A stretch of DNA of 64,000 nt from Ensifer adhaerens (GTDB taxonomy: Bacteria > Pseudomonadota > Alphaproteobacteria > Rhizobiales > Rhizobiaceae). Of this stretch, positions 25,975 to 33,709 are shown piece by piece. A model generated the notes under the pieces. The model was given only the letters and a program-made list of their open reading frames with translations, was not told where the DNA came from and searched no databases. The DNA is taken from contig OCMG01000003.1 in NCBI GenBank assembly GCA_900215285.1, forward strand, positions 776,001 through 840,000, given 5' to 3'. Each line of letters opens with the position of its first letter. Within the stretch, counting starts at the first letter, position 1. Both the position numbers and the translations under genes were made by a program.

Positions 25975-26925
25975 CTACCCGCCCCAGACGACAGCCTGTT
26001 CATGCCGTTTGATCAGATGCTTCAACTCTTCAAAGCGGCGCGCGATGTGACTGGCGAAATTTTCGACGGCGGGCATGCGTGGCGCATCCTTATGCCGCAT
26101 GAGAACCAGCGCGCGTTCCGGATGGGGGATCTGAATTGGCAGGGCCGTAATGGATCGGTCGTTGCGCATCGAGAACACGGTCGAATGGGGAAGCACGGTC
26201 AATGCATCAGATCCCTTGAGGTAGTTCACCACATTCATCAGCGAGCCGCCCGAATAGCGAATCCTGGCTTCCGTCGCCCCCAGCGACAAAAGCAGGCTGT
26301 GCAGGTCTGCGAGGAGCGGACTGGTCGGCGGCGGCGCAACCCAGGGATAGTCCATCAATGCGGCTGGCCGCAGCTTGAGGCTCATCAGCAAAGGATGCGT
26401 CACCCGGCAGGCTATCACGTTGCGACCGGGCAGGATTTCCTGAGCCACGAGACCCGATCCCTCGTCCAGAAGGTCGATCGGACAAATGGCGAGATCCAGT
26501 TGACCTGATGTCAGACCCGACTTCAAGTCATTGATATAGCCATAGCTTTGCTCAATACGAACATCGGGATGGGTGGCCTGGAAATCGGCCGCCATTCCCG
26601 CGATCAGGCCGTCCATGAAATAGGGTGTGCCACCAACACGCACCATGCCGCTACGGCCGAGACGGAAACTGTCGATCGCTTCCGACGCCTTCCGGGAGGC
26701 CGCGATGACGGCCATTCCGTGTTGCGCCAGCTCGCGACCGAGAGGTGTCGGCTGAAGGGGACGCCGCCCCTTGACGAAAAGCGGCTCGCCGACACGCTTT
26801 TCCAGCAGCGCCAACGTCCGGGATACTGCCGGTTGGGTCAGCCCCAGCAGCGTCGCGCCTTCCACCACGCCGCCTGCCTTCACCACCGCCGCCAATTGCA
26901 CGAGATGTTTCTCATCGATCTTCAT
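25975..26925 (-). CDS. LysR family transcriptional regulator
   Basis: Predicted 316-residue LysR regulator. The HTH is residues about 5-65 (LAAVVKAGGVVEGATLLGLTQPAVSRTLALLEKRVGEPLF), followed by an effector domain with the usual two-lobe pattern (RVGGTPYFMDGLIAGMAADF, LAICPIDLLDEGSGL). It is divergent from the hydroxyquinol gene cluster with a 92-base intergenic region, the standard arrangement for LysR activators of aromatic degradation. A pathway intermediate would be the inducer (inference). Confidence 0.92.
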   Translation of the reverse strand: MKIDEKHLVQLAAVVKAGGVVEGATLLGLTQPAVSRTLALLEKRVGEPLFVKGRRPLQPTPLGRELAQHGMAVIAASRKASEAIDSFRLGRSGMVRVGGTPYFMDGLIAGMAADFQATHPDVRIEQSYGYINDLKSGLTSGQLDLAICPIDLLDEGSGLVAQEILPGRNVIACRVTHPLLMSLKLRPAALMDYPWVAPPPTSPLLADLHSLLLSLGATEARIRYSGGSLMNVVNYLKGSDALTVLPHSTVFSMRNDRSITALPIQIPHPERALVLMRHKDAPRMPAVENFASHIARRFEELKHLIKRHEQAVVWGG

Positions 26926-26927
26926 AA

Positions 26928-26969
26928 CAAATGCTTATATTATTTTAGAAAGAAGTCATCAAATGCATT
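26928..26969. promoter_or_regulatory. Candidate LysR binding region (direct CAAATGC repeats)
   Basis: CAAATGC occurs at 26928-26934 and again at 26959-26965, 31 bases apart (three helical turns). The second lies at a 10-base palindrome AAATGCATTT (26960-26969). The stretch is AT-rich in a GC-rich genome and sits between divergent LysR and dioxygenase genes. Confidence 0.45.
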
Positions 26970-27017
26970 TTACGATCTGCTAGCTTCATCTTGGGAAGAG
27001 TTCGGGAGGAGCATTCC

Positions 27018-27881
27018 ATGACGTTAGCGCGCAACCGGGCGGGTGCCGGAGCGGCCATCACACCGGATGTTTTCGCTGACCGTTTCGGCGACCGTCAGAG
27101 CGACAAGCTGCCGGCAACGCTCATCGCGTTTGCATCGCATCTGCAGGCGCTGGTGATCGAACTGCGTCCCTCGCGCGATGAATGGCGCGCCTTCCTGAAC
27201 CTCCTGGTCGATATCGGTGACTATAGCGATGCGCGGCGTGACGAGTGGATGCTGATTTCCGATCTTTTCGGCATCTCGGCGCTCGTCGAACAGCTCAATG
27301 ACCGCCGCCCTCCGGCCGCAACGCCCAATACCGCGCGCGGACCCTTCTATCGTGAAGACACGCCGGAGCGTCCGCTCGGGGAGACCATCAGTCTCGACGG
27401 CAAGGGTGAGCCGCTGAGCGTGTCCGGCCGGGTGCTGGACCTCGACGGACGGCCGGTCCCCGGCGCGCGGGTGACGACCTGGCAGGCCAATTCCGAAGGT
27501 TTCTACGAAAACCAGCAGCCGGATCACCAGCCGGAATTCAACCTGCGTGGCCGCTTTACCACGGACGCCGAAGGCAGGTTCCACTACCGGACTGTCATGC
27601 CGGCAGGCTACCCGGTGCCGCTCGACGGCCCCGCAGGCGCCTTGCTCAAGCGCGCCGGTTTCCCGCCGCGCCGTCCGGCCCATCTGCAGTTTCACATCGC
27701 TGCCGAAGGCTTCGAGACCATCACCACGCATATCTTTGATGCCGATGATCCCGCGCTTGGCTCCGATCCGCTTTTTGCGGTGAAGCCGGAACTGATCAAG
27801 CGCTTCCGGACAGGCTCGAAGCGCTGCGAACTCGATTGCACCTTTGTCATGGTGCGGACACGACAGGAGGGACTGCGATGA
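27018..27881 (+). CDS. Intradiol dioxygenase, hydroxyquinol 1,2-dioxygenase-like, with Gln at an iron-ligand position
   Basis: Predicted 287-residue non-heme Fe(III) dioxygenase. Residues about 1-100 form the helical linker domain of catechol/hydroxyquinol dioxygenases. The catalytic beta-sandwich has the iron-ligand tyrosines Tyr163 (EGFYENQ) and Tyr198 (AGYPVPLDGP) and His222 in RPAHLQFHI. The fourth ligand, normally the second His of H-x-H, is Gln224. GGGAGGAG at 27004-27011 sets ATG 27018. The stop overlaps the maleylacetate reductase start. A second gene at 35467 encodes a paralogue with all four ligands. This copy may be inactive, use the nearby His226, or act on a different catechol. 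Confidence 0.85.
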   Translation: MTLARNRAGAGAAITPDVFADRFGDRQSDKLPATLIAFASHLQALVIELRPSRDEWRAFLNLLVDIGDYSDARRDEWMLISDLFGISALVEQLNDRRPPAATPNTARGPFYREDTPERPLGETISLDGKGEPLSVSGRVLDLDGRPVPGARVTTWQANSEGFYENQQPDHQPEFNLRGRFTTDAEGRFHYRTVMPAGYPVPLDGPAGALLKRAGFPPRRPAHLQFHIAAEGFETITTHIFDADDPALGSDPLFAVKPELIKRFRTGSKRCELDCTFVMVRTRQEGLR

Positions 27882-28939
27882 GCCGTGATTTCGTCTATCA
27901 GACCAATCGGGCCACGGTGGTCTTTGGCGCAGGCAAGCGCCGCGACGCGGGCGAATGGGTCGGCAAGCTCGGAAAATCGCGGGCGCTGGTGCTGTCCACG
28001 CCGCATCAGGCAAAGGATGCCGAACACCTGTCCGGCGAACTCGGGGCTTTGAGCGCCGGAACCTTTGCAGGCGCCGTCATGCACACGCCGGTCAACGTAA
28101 CGGAAGACGCGGTCGCAGCCCTTCAGCGTGCCGACGCGGATTGCGTCATCTCCTTCGGCGGCGGTTCGACCACGGGGCTGGGCAAGGCGATCGCGCTGCG
28201 CACCGGCGTGCCGCAGATCACGATCCCGACAACCTATGCCGGTTCGGAAGTCACGCCGATCCTTGGCCAGACCGAGAACGGCAGGAAGACCACGATCCGC
28301 GATATCGCCATCCTGCCGGATGTGGTGATCTACGATCCCGAACTGACGGTGGGTCTTCCAAAACAGATGACGATCGTCAGCGCACTCAACGCGCTCGCGC
28401 ACGCTATGGAAGGTCTTTACGCCAAGGATCGCAATCCGATCTCGACCATGATGGCGGTTGAGTCCTTCCGCAGCTTCAAGGCGTCGTTGCCGGGTCTCAT
28501 CGAAAGGCCCGGCGATCTCGATCTGCGCGCCGAAGCGCAATATGCCTGCTGGCTGGCCGGCACGGTGCTCGGCACGGTCGGCATGGCGCTGCATCACAAG
28601 ATCTGCCACACGCTGGGCGGCAGCTTCGACACGCCGCATGCCGAGACGCATGCGATCATGCTGCCATATACGACGGCCTACAATGCCGTTGCCGTTCCGG
28701 AACTGCTTGCGCCGATCGCAGAGATTTTTGGCGCGGCACCGGGCGCGGCACTGCACGATTTCTCGCGGTCGCTGGGCGCGCCGCTGTCGCTGAAGGACAT
28801 CGGCTTCGAGGAAGCCAATCTCGACCGCGCCGCCGATATCGCGGCTGAAAACCCCTACTGGAATCCCCGGCCTATCGACCGTGCGTCGATCCGGGCTCTC
28901 CTGCAGGCCGCCTGGGAGGGCGACCGGCCGGAGACTTGA
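27878..28939 (+). CDS. Maleylacetate reductase (iron-containing alcohol dehydrogenase family)
   Basis: Predicted 353-residue NAD(P)H-dependent reductase converting maleylacetate to 3-oxoadipate, the step after hydroxyquinol ring cleavage. Visible motifs are the nucleotide-binding GGGSTTGLGKAIA near residue 96, PTTYAGSEVTPILG near 118, and metal-site histidines in LAHAMEGLYA, HHKICHTLGG and HAIMLP. ATG 27878 overlaps the dioxygenase stop (ATGA), so the two are made together. The length and the P-T-T-Y-A-G-S-E motif match maleylacetate reductases rather than general Fe-ADHs. Confidence 0.92.
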   Translation: MSRDFVYQTNRATVVFGAGKRRDAGEWVGKLGKSRALVLSTPHQAKDAEHLSGELGALSAGTFAGAVMHTPVNVTEDAVAALQRADADCVISFGGGSTTGLGKAIALRTGVPQITIPTTYAGSEVTPILGQTENGRKTTIRDIAILPDVVIYDPELTVGLPKQMTIVSALNALAHAMEGLYAKDRNPISTMMAVESFRSFKASLPGLIERPGDLDLRAEAQYACWLAGTVLGTVGMALHHKICHTLGGSFDTPHAETHAIMLPYTTAYNAVAVPELLAPIAEIFGAAPGAALHDFSRSLGAPLSLKDIGFEEANLDRAADIAAENPYWNPRPIDRASIRALLQAAWEGDRPET

Positions 28940-28983
28940 GCAGACGCAATGACACTCAAATCATGCAACAGGGAGTGAGATGC

Positions 28984-30255
28984 ATGTTTACGAGACGCGA
29001 TTTTCTGAAGACCACCGCAGCCGCCGGCGCTTTGGCCGGAACTGCGGGACTGGCAATGCCCGCACTTGCAAAGGGCGGCAAGATCAAGCTGGGCTATGTG
29101 AGCCCGCAGACGGGGCCGCTGGCGGGTTTTGGCGAGGCTGACAAGTTTGTCATCGACACGTTCCTGAAATCCTTCGGCGACAAGTTCGAGGTCGTCGTCA
29201 AGGACAGCCAGTCGAACCCGAACCGCGCGGCGGAAGTTGCCAAGGAACTGATCGTCAACGACAAGATCGACCTGATGCTGGTCGCCTCGACACCGGAGAC
29301 CACCAATCCGGTTTCCACCACCTGCGAGAGCGAGGAAGTGCCCTGCATCTCGACGGTCGCGCCGTGGCAGCCCTGGTTCATCGGCCAGCAGGGCAATCCC
29401 GGCGACCCGAAGAGCTGGAAGCCCTTCAACTTCGCCTATCATTTCTTCTGGGGTCTTGAAGACGTCATCGCCGTCTATACCGGCATGTGGTCGCAGATCG
29501 CGACCAACAAGCAGGTCGGCGGGCTCTTCCCCAATGACGGCGACGGCAATGCCTGGGGCGATCCGAATGTCGGCTTCCCGCCGGTTCTCAAGGAGAAGGG
29601 CTATACGCTCACCGATCCGGGCCGTTACCAGAACATGACGGACGACTTCTCGGCGCAGATCTCCGCCTTCAAGAAGGCCAATTGCGAGATCCTGACTGGC
29701 GTCATGATCCCTCCGGATCTGACGACGTTCTGGAATCAGGCCAAGCAGCAGGGCCTGAAGCCGAAGATCGCATCGATCGGCAAGGCCATGCTGTTCCCGC
29801 AGGCGGTGGAAGCGCTCGGCAAGGGCGGCCACAACCTGTCGACGGAAGTCTGGTGGACGCCGACGCATCCGTTCAAGTCCTCGCTCACGGGCCAGTCGTC
29901 CGCGGAAGTCGCCGCCGAATTCACCAAGGTGACCAACCGGCCCTGGACGCAGCCGATCGGCTTCGCACACGCGCTCTTCGAACTCGCCGTTGACGTCATG
30001 AAGCGTGCCGAGGATCCGACCGACGGCGAAGCGGTTGCGGCCGAAATCGGCAAGACCAAGCTTGATACGCTGGTCGGGCCGGTGGCCTGGGGCAGCGACA
30101 AGCTGCCGCCGTTTGCGCAGAAGAACATTGCCAAGACCCCGCTTGTGGGTGGCCAGTGGCGCCTCAAGGATGGCGGTTCCTATGAACTCGTCGTCGTTGA
30201 AAATTCGACAGCGCCGCAGGTTCCGCTCGGCGGCAAGATGGAAGCGCTGAGCTGA
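28984..30255 (+). CDS. ABC transporter substrate-binding protein (branched-chain amino acid/aromatic acid type), Tat signal
   Basis: Predicted 423-residue periplasmic protein of the Peripla_BP_6 family. The N-terminus carries a twin-arginine motif (TRRDFLK) before a hydrophobic core ending PALA near residue 27. The mature protein begins IKLGYVSPQTGPLAGFGEAD, the usual ligand-binding entry. Encoded between aromatic-degradation genes, the ligand is more likely an aromatic acid such as a resorcylate than an amino acid (inference). ATG 28984 is chosen because it directly precedes the Tat motif; upstream in-frame codons overlap no ribosome site of note. Confidence 0.88.
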   Translation: MFTRRDFLKTTAAAGALAGTAGLAMPALAKGGKIKLGYVSPQTGPLAGFGEADKFVIDTFLKSFGDKFEVVVKDSQSNPNRAAEVAKELIVNDKIDLMLVASTPETTNPVSTTCESEEVPCISTVAPWQPWFIGQQGNPGDPKSWKPFNFAYHFFWGLEDVIAVYTGMWSQIATNKQVGGLFPNDGDGNAWGDPNVGFPPVLKEKGYTLTDPGRYQNMTDDFSAQISAFKKANCEILTGVMIPPDLTTFWNQAKQQGLKPKIASIGKAMLFPQAVEALGKGGHNLSTEVWWTPTHPFKSSLTGQSSAEVAAEFTKVTNRPWTQPIGFAHALFELAVDVMKRAEDPTDGEAVAAEIGKTKLDTLVGPVAWGSDKLPPFAQKNIAKTPLVGGQWRLKDGGSYELVVVENSTAPQVPLGGKMEALS

Positions 30256-30269
30256 TGGTTCATTGCCGG

Positions 30270-30287
30270 CCGGCGGCTTGCCGCCGG
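30270..30287 (+). terminator. Intercistronic hairpin after binding-protein gene
   Basis: Stem CCGGCGG/CCGCCGG with loop CTTG, 15 bases after the binding-protein stop and before the first ATPase gene. No T run. Confidence 0.55.
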
Positions 30288-30313
30288 TCTCGCATGTCCT
30301 TGGGGTACGGGTA

Positions 30314-31033
30314 ATGACACTTCTGCAACTTGACGGGATTTCCAAATCCTTCGGAGCACTGACGGTGGCCGATGGCATCACCTTTTCGGTTTCCGAAGGT
30401 GAGGCGCTGGGCATTATCGGTCCGAATGGCGCCGGCAAGTCCACGCTCTTCAACCTGATCACGGGCACGATCGGCGCCGACAAGGGCTCGATCCGCTTCC
30501 TCGGCGAAGACGTCACGCGCGTAAGCCCGATGCAGCGCTGTCTCTCGGGGATCGGCCGGACATTCCAGATCCCGCAACCCTTCGAGAAGCTGACCGTCTT
30601 CGAAAATCTCCTCGTGGCCGGCGCGTTCGGCCAGCAGAGGGGCGAGCGCGAGGTGGCGTCCGAATGCGCCGAAATTCTCGTCGAAACCGGTCTGATTGCC
30701 GAGGCAAACAAGCCGGCCGGAAGTCTCTCGCTCCTGCAGCGTAAGCGGCTCGAGCTGGCGCGTGCGCTGGCCACCAAGCCGAAGCTGTTGCTGCTTGACG
30801 AAATCGCTGGCGGTCTGACCGAGGGCGAATGTGCAGTGCTCGTGGAGACCATTCGCGCCGTTCACCGCCGCGGGGTCACCGTCATCTGGATCGAACATGT
30901 TCTTCATGCGCTGAATTCGGTGGTCGACCGCCTGCTGGTCCTGCATTTCGGCCGCGTTCTCGGGCTCGGCGCGCCGCAGGACATGATGAATTCGCAGGAA
31001 GTGCGCGAAATCTATCTGGGGATGGAGGTGTGA
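30314..31033 (+). CDS. ABC transporter ATP-binding protein (LivG type)
   Basis: Predicted 239-residue ATPase with Walker A GPNGAGKST near residue 37, the Q-loop in GRTFQIPQPF, a modified signature (SLLQRKRLELARAL) and Walker B LLLLDEIAGGL. The glutamate-to-isoleucine style ending (DEIAGG) and length fit LivG. ATG 30314 is the first in-frame ATG at the conserved N-terminus. Its stop overlaps the next gene's ATG by one base (TGATG). Confidence 0.9.
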   Translation: MTLLQLDGISKSFGALTVADGITFSVSEGEALGIIGPNGAGKSTLFNLITGTIGADKGSIRFLGEDVTRVSPMQRCLSGIGRTFQIPQPFEKLTVFENLLVAGAFGQQRGEREVASECAEILVETGLIAEANKPAGSLSLLQRKRLELARALATKPKLLLLDEIAGGLTEGECAVLVETIRAVHRRGVTVIWIEHVLHALNSVVDRLLVLHFGRVLGLGAPQDMMNSQEVREIYLGMEV

Positions 31034-31752
31034 TGACGCTGCTGCAGACACATGCGCTCACCGCGCGCTATGGCGACTTCCAGGCGCTTTTCGGCATCGA
31101 CATCACGCTCGAGGCCGGCGAGACCGTGGCCGTCATCGGCGCGAATGGCGCCGGCAAGACCACGCTGATGCGGGCGATCTCCGGCGTGCTCGCCAGCGCG
31201 CCCGAGCAGATCCTGTTCGAGGGCCAGCCGATCGGTGCGCTCGCATCGCCCGAGATCGTCACGCGCGGCATCGCCATGGTGCCGGAAGGCCGCAAGCTTT
31301 TCCCCTCGCTGACCGTCGAGGAAAATCTGCTGATCGGGGCCTATGGGACGAAGGGCAGCGGGGCGTGGAACCTCGCCCGCATCTACGATCTCTTTCCGAT
31401 CCTGAAGGAACGGCGCCATTCGCCGGGCACGGCGCTGTCCGGCGGCCAGCAGCAGATGGTGGCCATCGGGCGGGCGCTCATGTCCAATCCGAAGGTTCTG
31501 CTTTGCGACGAAATCAGCCTCGGGCTCGCGCCCGTGGTCATCAAGGATATCTACGCGGCGTTTCCGCAGATCAAAGCGTCCGGCGCCTCCATCGTCATCG
31601 TCGAGCAGGACATCGGCCACGCGCTGAAGGTCGCGGATCGGGTCTACTGCATGATGGAAGGCCGCATCACATTGTCTGGCCGGTCGTCGGAGGTCTCGCG
31701 CGAGGCGATCCACGCGGCCTATTTCGGAGCAGGCGTCCATGAACATCATTGA
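31033..31752 (+). CDS. ABC transporter ATP-binding protein (LivF type)
   Basis: Predicted 239-residue ATPase with Walker A GANGAGKTT near 37, RGIAMVPEGRKLFPSLTVEENL (the LivF Q-loop region), signature LSGGQQQMVAIGRAL and Walker B VLLCDEISLGLAP. It forms the ATPase heterodimer with the LivG-like protein. ATG 31033 is preceded by GGAGGTG and is coupled to the upstream stop. Its 3' end overlaps the first permease gene by 14 bases. Confidence 0.92.
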   Translation: MTLLQTHALTARYGDFQALFGIDITLEAGETVAVIGANGAGKTTLMRAISGVLASAPEQILFEGQPIGALASPEIVTRGIAMVPEGRKLFPSLTVEENLLIGAYGTKGSGAWNLARIYDLFPILKERRHSPGTALSGGQQQMVAIGRALMSNPKVLLCDEISLGLAPVVIKDIYAAFPQIKASGASIVIVEQDIGHALKVADRVYCMMEGRITLSGRSSEVSREAIHAAYFGAGVHEHH

Positions 31753-32602
31753 TACGCTGGTCCAGGGCATCCTGCTCGGCGGTCTCTACGCGCTTTTTGC
31801 CGCGGGACTCAGCATCGTGTTCGGCATCATGCGGCTGGTGAACCTCGCCCATGGCGATCTCATCATCTTCGCCGCCTTCGCGATCCTGACCATCACCTCG
31901 ATGCTCGGTCTCAACCCGTTCGTCTCGGCGCTGATTGCAGCACCGCTGATGTTCTGTGCCGGCTGGCTGCTGCAATATTTCCTCCTCAACCGGACGCTCG
32001 GCAAGGATATCCTGCCGCCGCTTCTGGTCACGTTCGGGCTGTCGATCATCATCCAGAACGGGCTGCTGCAAGGCTTCGCCGCCGACAGCCGGCGCGTGCC
32101 GCTGGGCTCGCTGGAGGCCGCGACCATTCCGCTCGGCGCGATCAATATCGGCGTCATGCCGCTCCTGACCTTCCTCTCGGCGATTGTGGTCATCGTCGGC
32201 CTCAACACGCTGATCTACCGCGCCCCGATCGGCCGCGCCTTCCGCGCAACCTCGGACGATCCGGTCACGGCGGGCCTGATGGGCATCCGTCCACAGCGCA
32301 TCTTTGCGACCGCGACGGGTCTTGCCATGGTGGTCGTGACGGTTGCCGCCCTCTATCTCGGCACCCGCGCCAATTTCGATCCCTCCGCCGGTCCCTCGCG
32401 TCTCATCTACGCCTTCGAGGCGGTGATCATCGGCGGGCTCGGTTCGCTCTGGGGCACGCTCGCCGGCGGTGTCGTGCTGGGCGTTGCCCAGACGATCGGC
32501 GCGACGATCAACCCGGAATGGCAGATTCTCGCAGGTCACATCGCTTTCCTGGCCGTGCTGGCCTTCAAGCCGCGCGGCTTCTTCCCGCGCGCAGTCGATT
32601 GA
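31739..32602 (+). CDS. ABC transporter permease (LivH type)
   Basis: Predicted 287-residue membrane permease with about eight helices. The LivH start pattern is seen (QGILLGGLYALFAAGLSIVFGIMRLVNLAHGD), as is the C-terminal GGLGSLWGTLAGGVVLGVAQ. The gene starts inside the end of the LivF-like gene, so translation is coupled. Confidence 0.92.
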   Translation: MNIIDTLVQGILLGGLYALFAAGLSIVFGIMRLVNLAHGDLIIFAAFAILTITSMLGLNPFVSALIAAPLMFCAGWLLQYFLLNRTLGKDILPPLLVTFGLSIIIQNGLLQGFAADSRRVPLGSLEAATIPLGAINIGVMPLLTFLSAIVVIVGLNTLIYRAPIGRAFRATSDDPVTAGLMGIRPQRIFATATGLAMVVVTVAALYLGTRANFDPSAGPSRLIYAFEAVIIGGLGSLWGTLAGGVVLGVAQTIGATINPEWQILAGHIAFLAVLAFKPRGFFPRAVD

Positions 32603-32611
32603 GGTGATGCG

Positions 32612-33709
32612 ATGAGTTCAACAGCTCAGACCTGGACGACGAAAACCGGAACGCGTGCCTCGGGCCTGTTCGGCGTGGCCGCGATCCTGGTGGTCGTCGT
32701 TGCCGCCGCAGCACCCTTCTTCGTCTCCCGCGACATCGTGCAGGACCTCTTCTTCATTCTGACCATGCTCGTGCTGGCGCAGAACTGGAACCTGCTGGCC
32801 GGCTATGCCGGGCTGCTGTCCATCGGGCAGCAGGCTTTCGTCGGTTTCGGCGCCTATTCCATGTTCGGCATGGTGATCCTTCTCGGCGTCGATCCGCTTC
32901 TGGCAACGCTGCTGGCGGGGTTTTTTGCCGTGCTGCTCGCCATTCCCGCAGGCTTCTTCTCCTTCCGCCTGCAGGGTGCCTATTTCGGCGTCGGCACCTG
33001 GGTGATCGCGGAAGCCGTCCGTCTGGTCGTCGCACAATGGAAGGCGCTGGGCGGCGGCACGGGAACCTCGCTTCCCGGCGAAGCGCGCAAGGCCATGTTC
33101 GGCGTCGACTTCCTCAAGGACACGTTTGACATGAAGACATCGCAGGCGAGCGACACCATCGCCTACTGGTTCGCGCTGCTTCTGGCGGCTGCGACCGTGC
33201 TGCTCTTCTACCGCATCCTGCGCACCCGCCAGGGTCTCGGCCTTGCCGCCGTGCGCGACAACGAAACGGCCGCCCGCGCTCTCGGCGTGAACGCCCAGCG
33301 CATGAAGGTTTTTGTCTACCTGACCACGGCCTTCGTGACCGGCATCACCGGTGCGCTGATCTATCTGCAGAAGGCGCGCATCTCGCCGGATGCGGCCTTC
33401 TCGGTGACCGACTGGACTGCCTATGTGCTCTTCATCGTGGTCATCGGCGGCATCGGCACCATCGAGGGGCCGATCGTCGGGATGATCGTCTTCTTCGTGC
33501 TGCAGAAGACCCTTTCCGACTTTGGCTCGGTCTATCTTCTCATTCTGGGCTTTATCGGGATCGCCACCATGATCTTCGCGCCCGCCGGGCTCTGGGGGCT
33601 TTTTTCGGCCCGCACCGGCATCCAGCTTTTCCCGGTCCGGCGCAGGCTTGTCCTGAACGGTTCGGATCAAACTCTTCAAGATACTCGCAAGGGAGGTTTC
33701 AATGGCTAA
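32612..33709 (+). CDS. ABC transporter permease (LivM type)
   Basis: Predicted 365-residue permease. Diagnostic LivM segments are QNWNLLAGYAGLLSIGQQAFVGFGAY near residue 50, LGLAAVRDNETAARALGVN near 210 and GGIGTIEGPIVGMIVFFVLQ near 290. The stop lies eight bases inside the following monooxygenase gene, so the transporter and the aromatic hydroxylase are on one transcript, which is the main argument that the importer carries an aromatic substrate. Confidence 0.92.
   Translation: MSSTAQTWTTKTGTRASGLFGVAAILVVVVAAAAPFFVSRDIVQDLFFILTMLVLAQNWNLLAGYAGLLSIGQQAFVGFGAYSMFGMVILLGVDPLLATLLAGFFAVLLAIPAGFFSFRLQGAYFGVGTWVIAEAVRLVVAQWKALGGGTGTSLPGEARKAMFGVDFLKDTFDMKTSQASDTIAYWFALLLAAATVLLFYRILRTRQGLGLAAVRDNETAARALGVNAQRMKVFVYLTTAFVTGITGALIYLQKARISPDAAFSVTDWTAYVLFIVVIGGIGTIEGPIVGMIVFFVLQKTLSDFGSVYLLILGFIGIATMIFAPAGLWGLFSARTGIQLFPVRRRLVLNGSDQTLQDTRKGGFNG

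Noticed and set aside
28936..28983. Earlier start of the Tat-dependent binding protein at 28936
   Set aside because: Would add 16 non-conserved residues before the twin-arginine motif and overlap the maleylacetate reductase stop.
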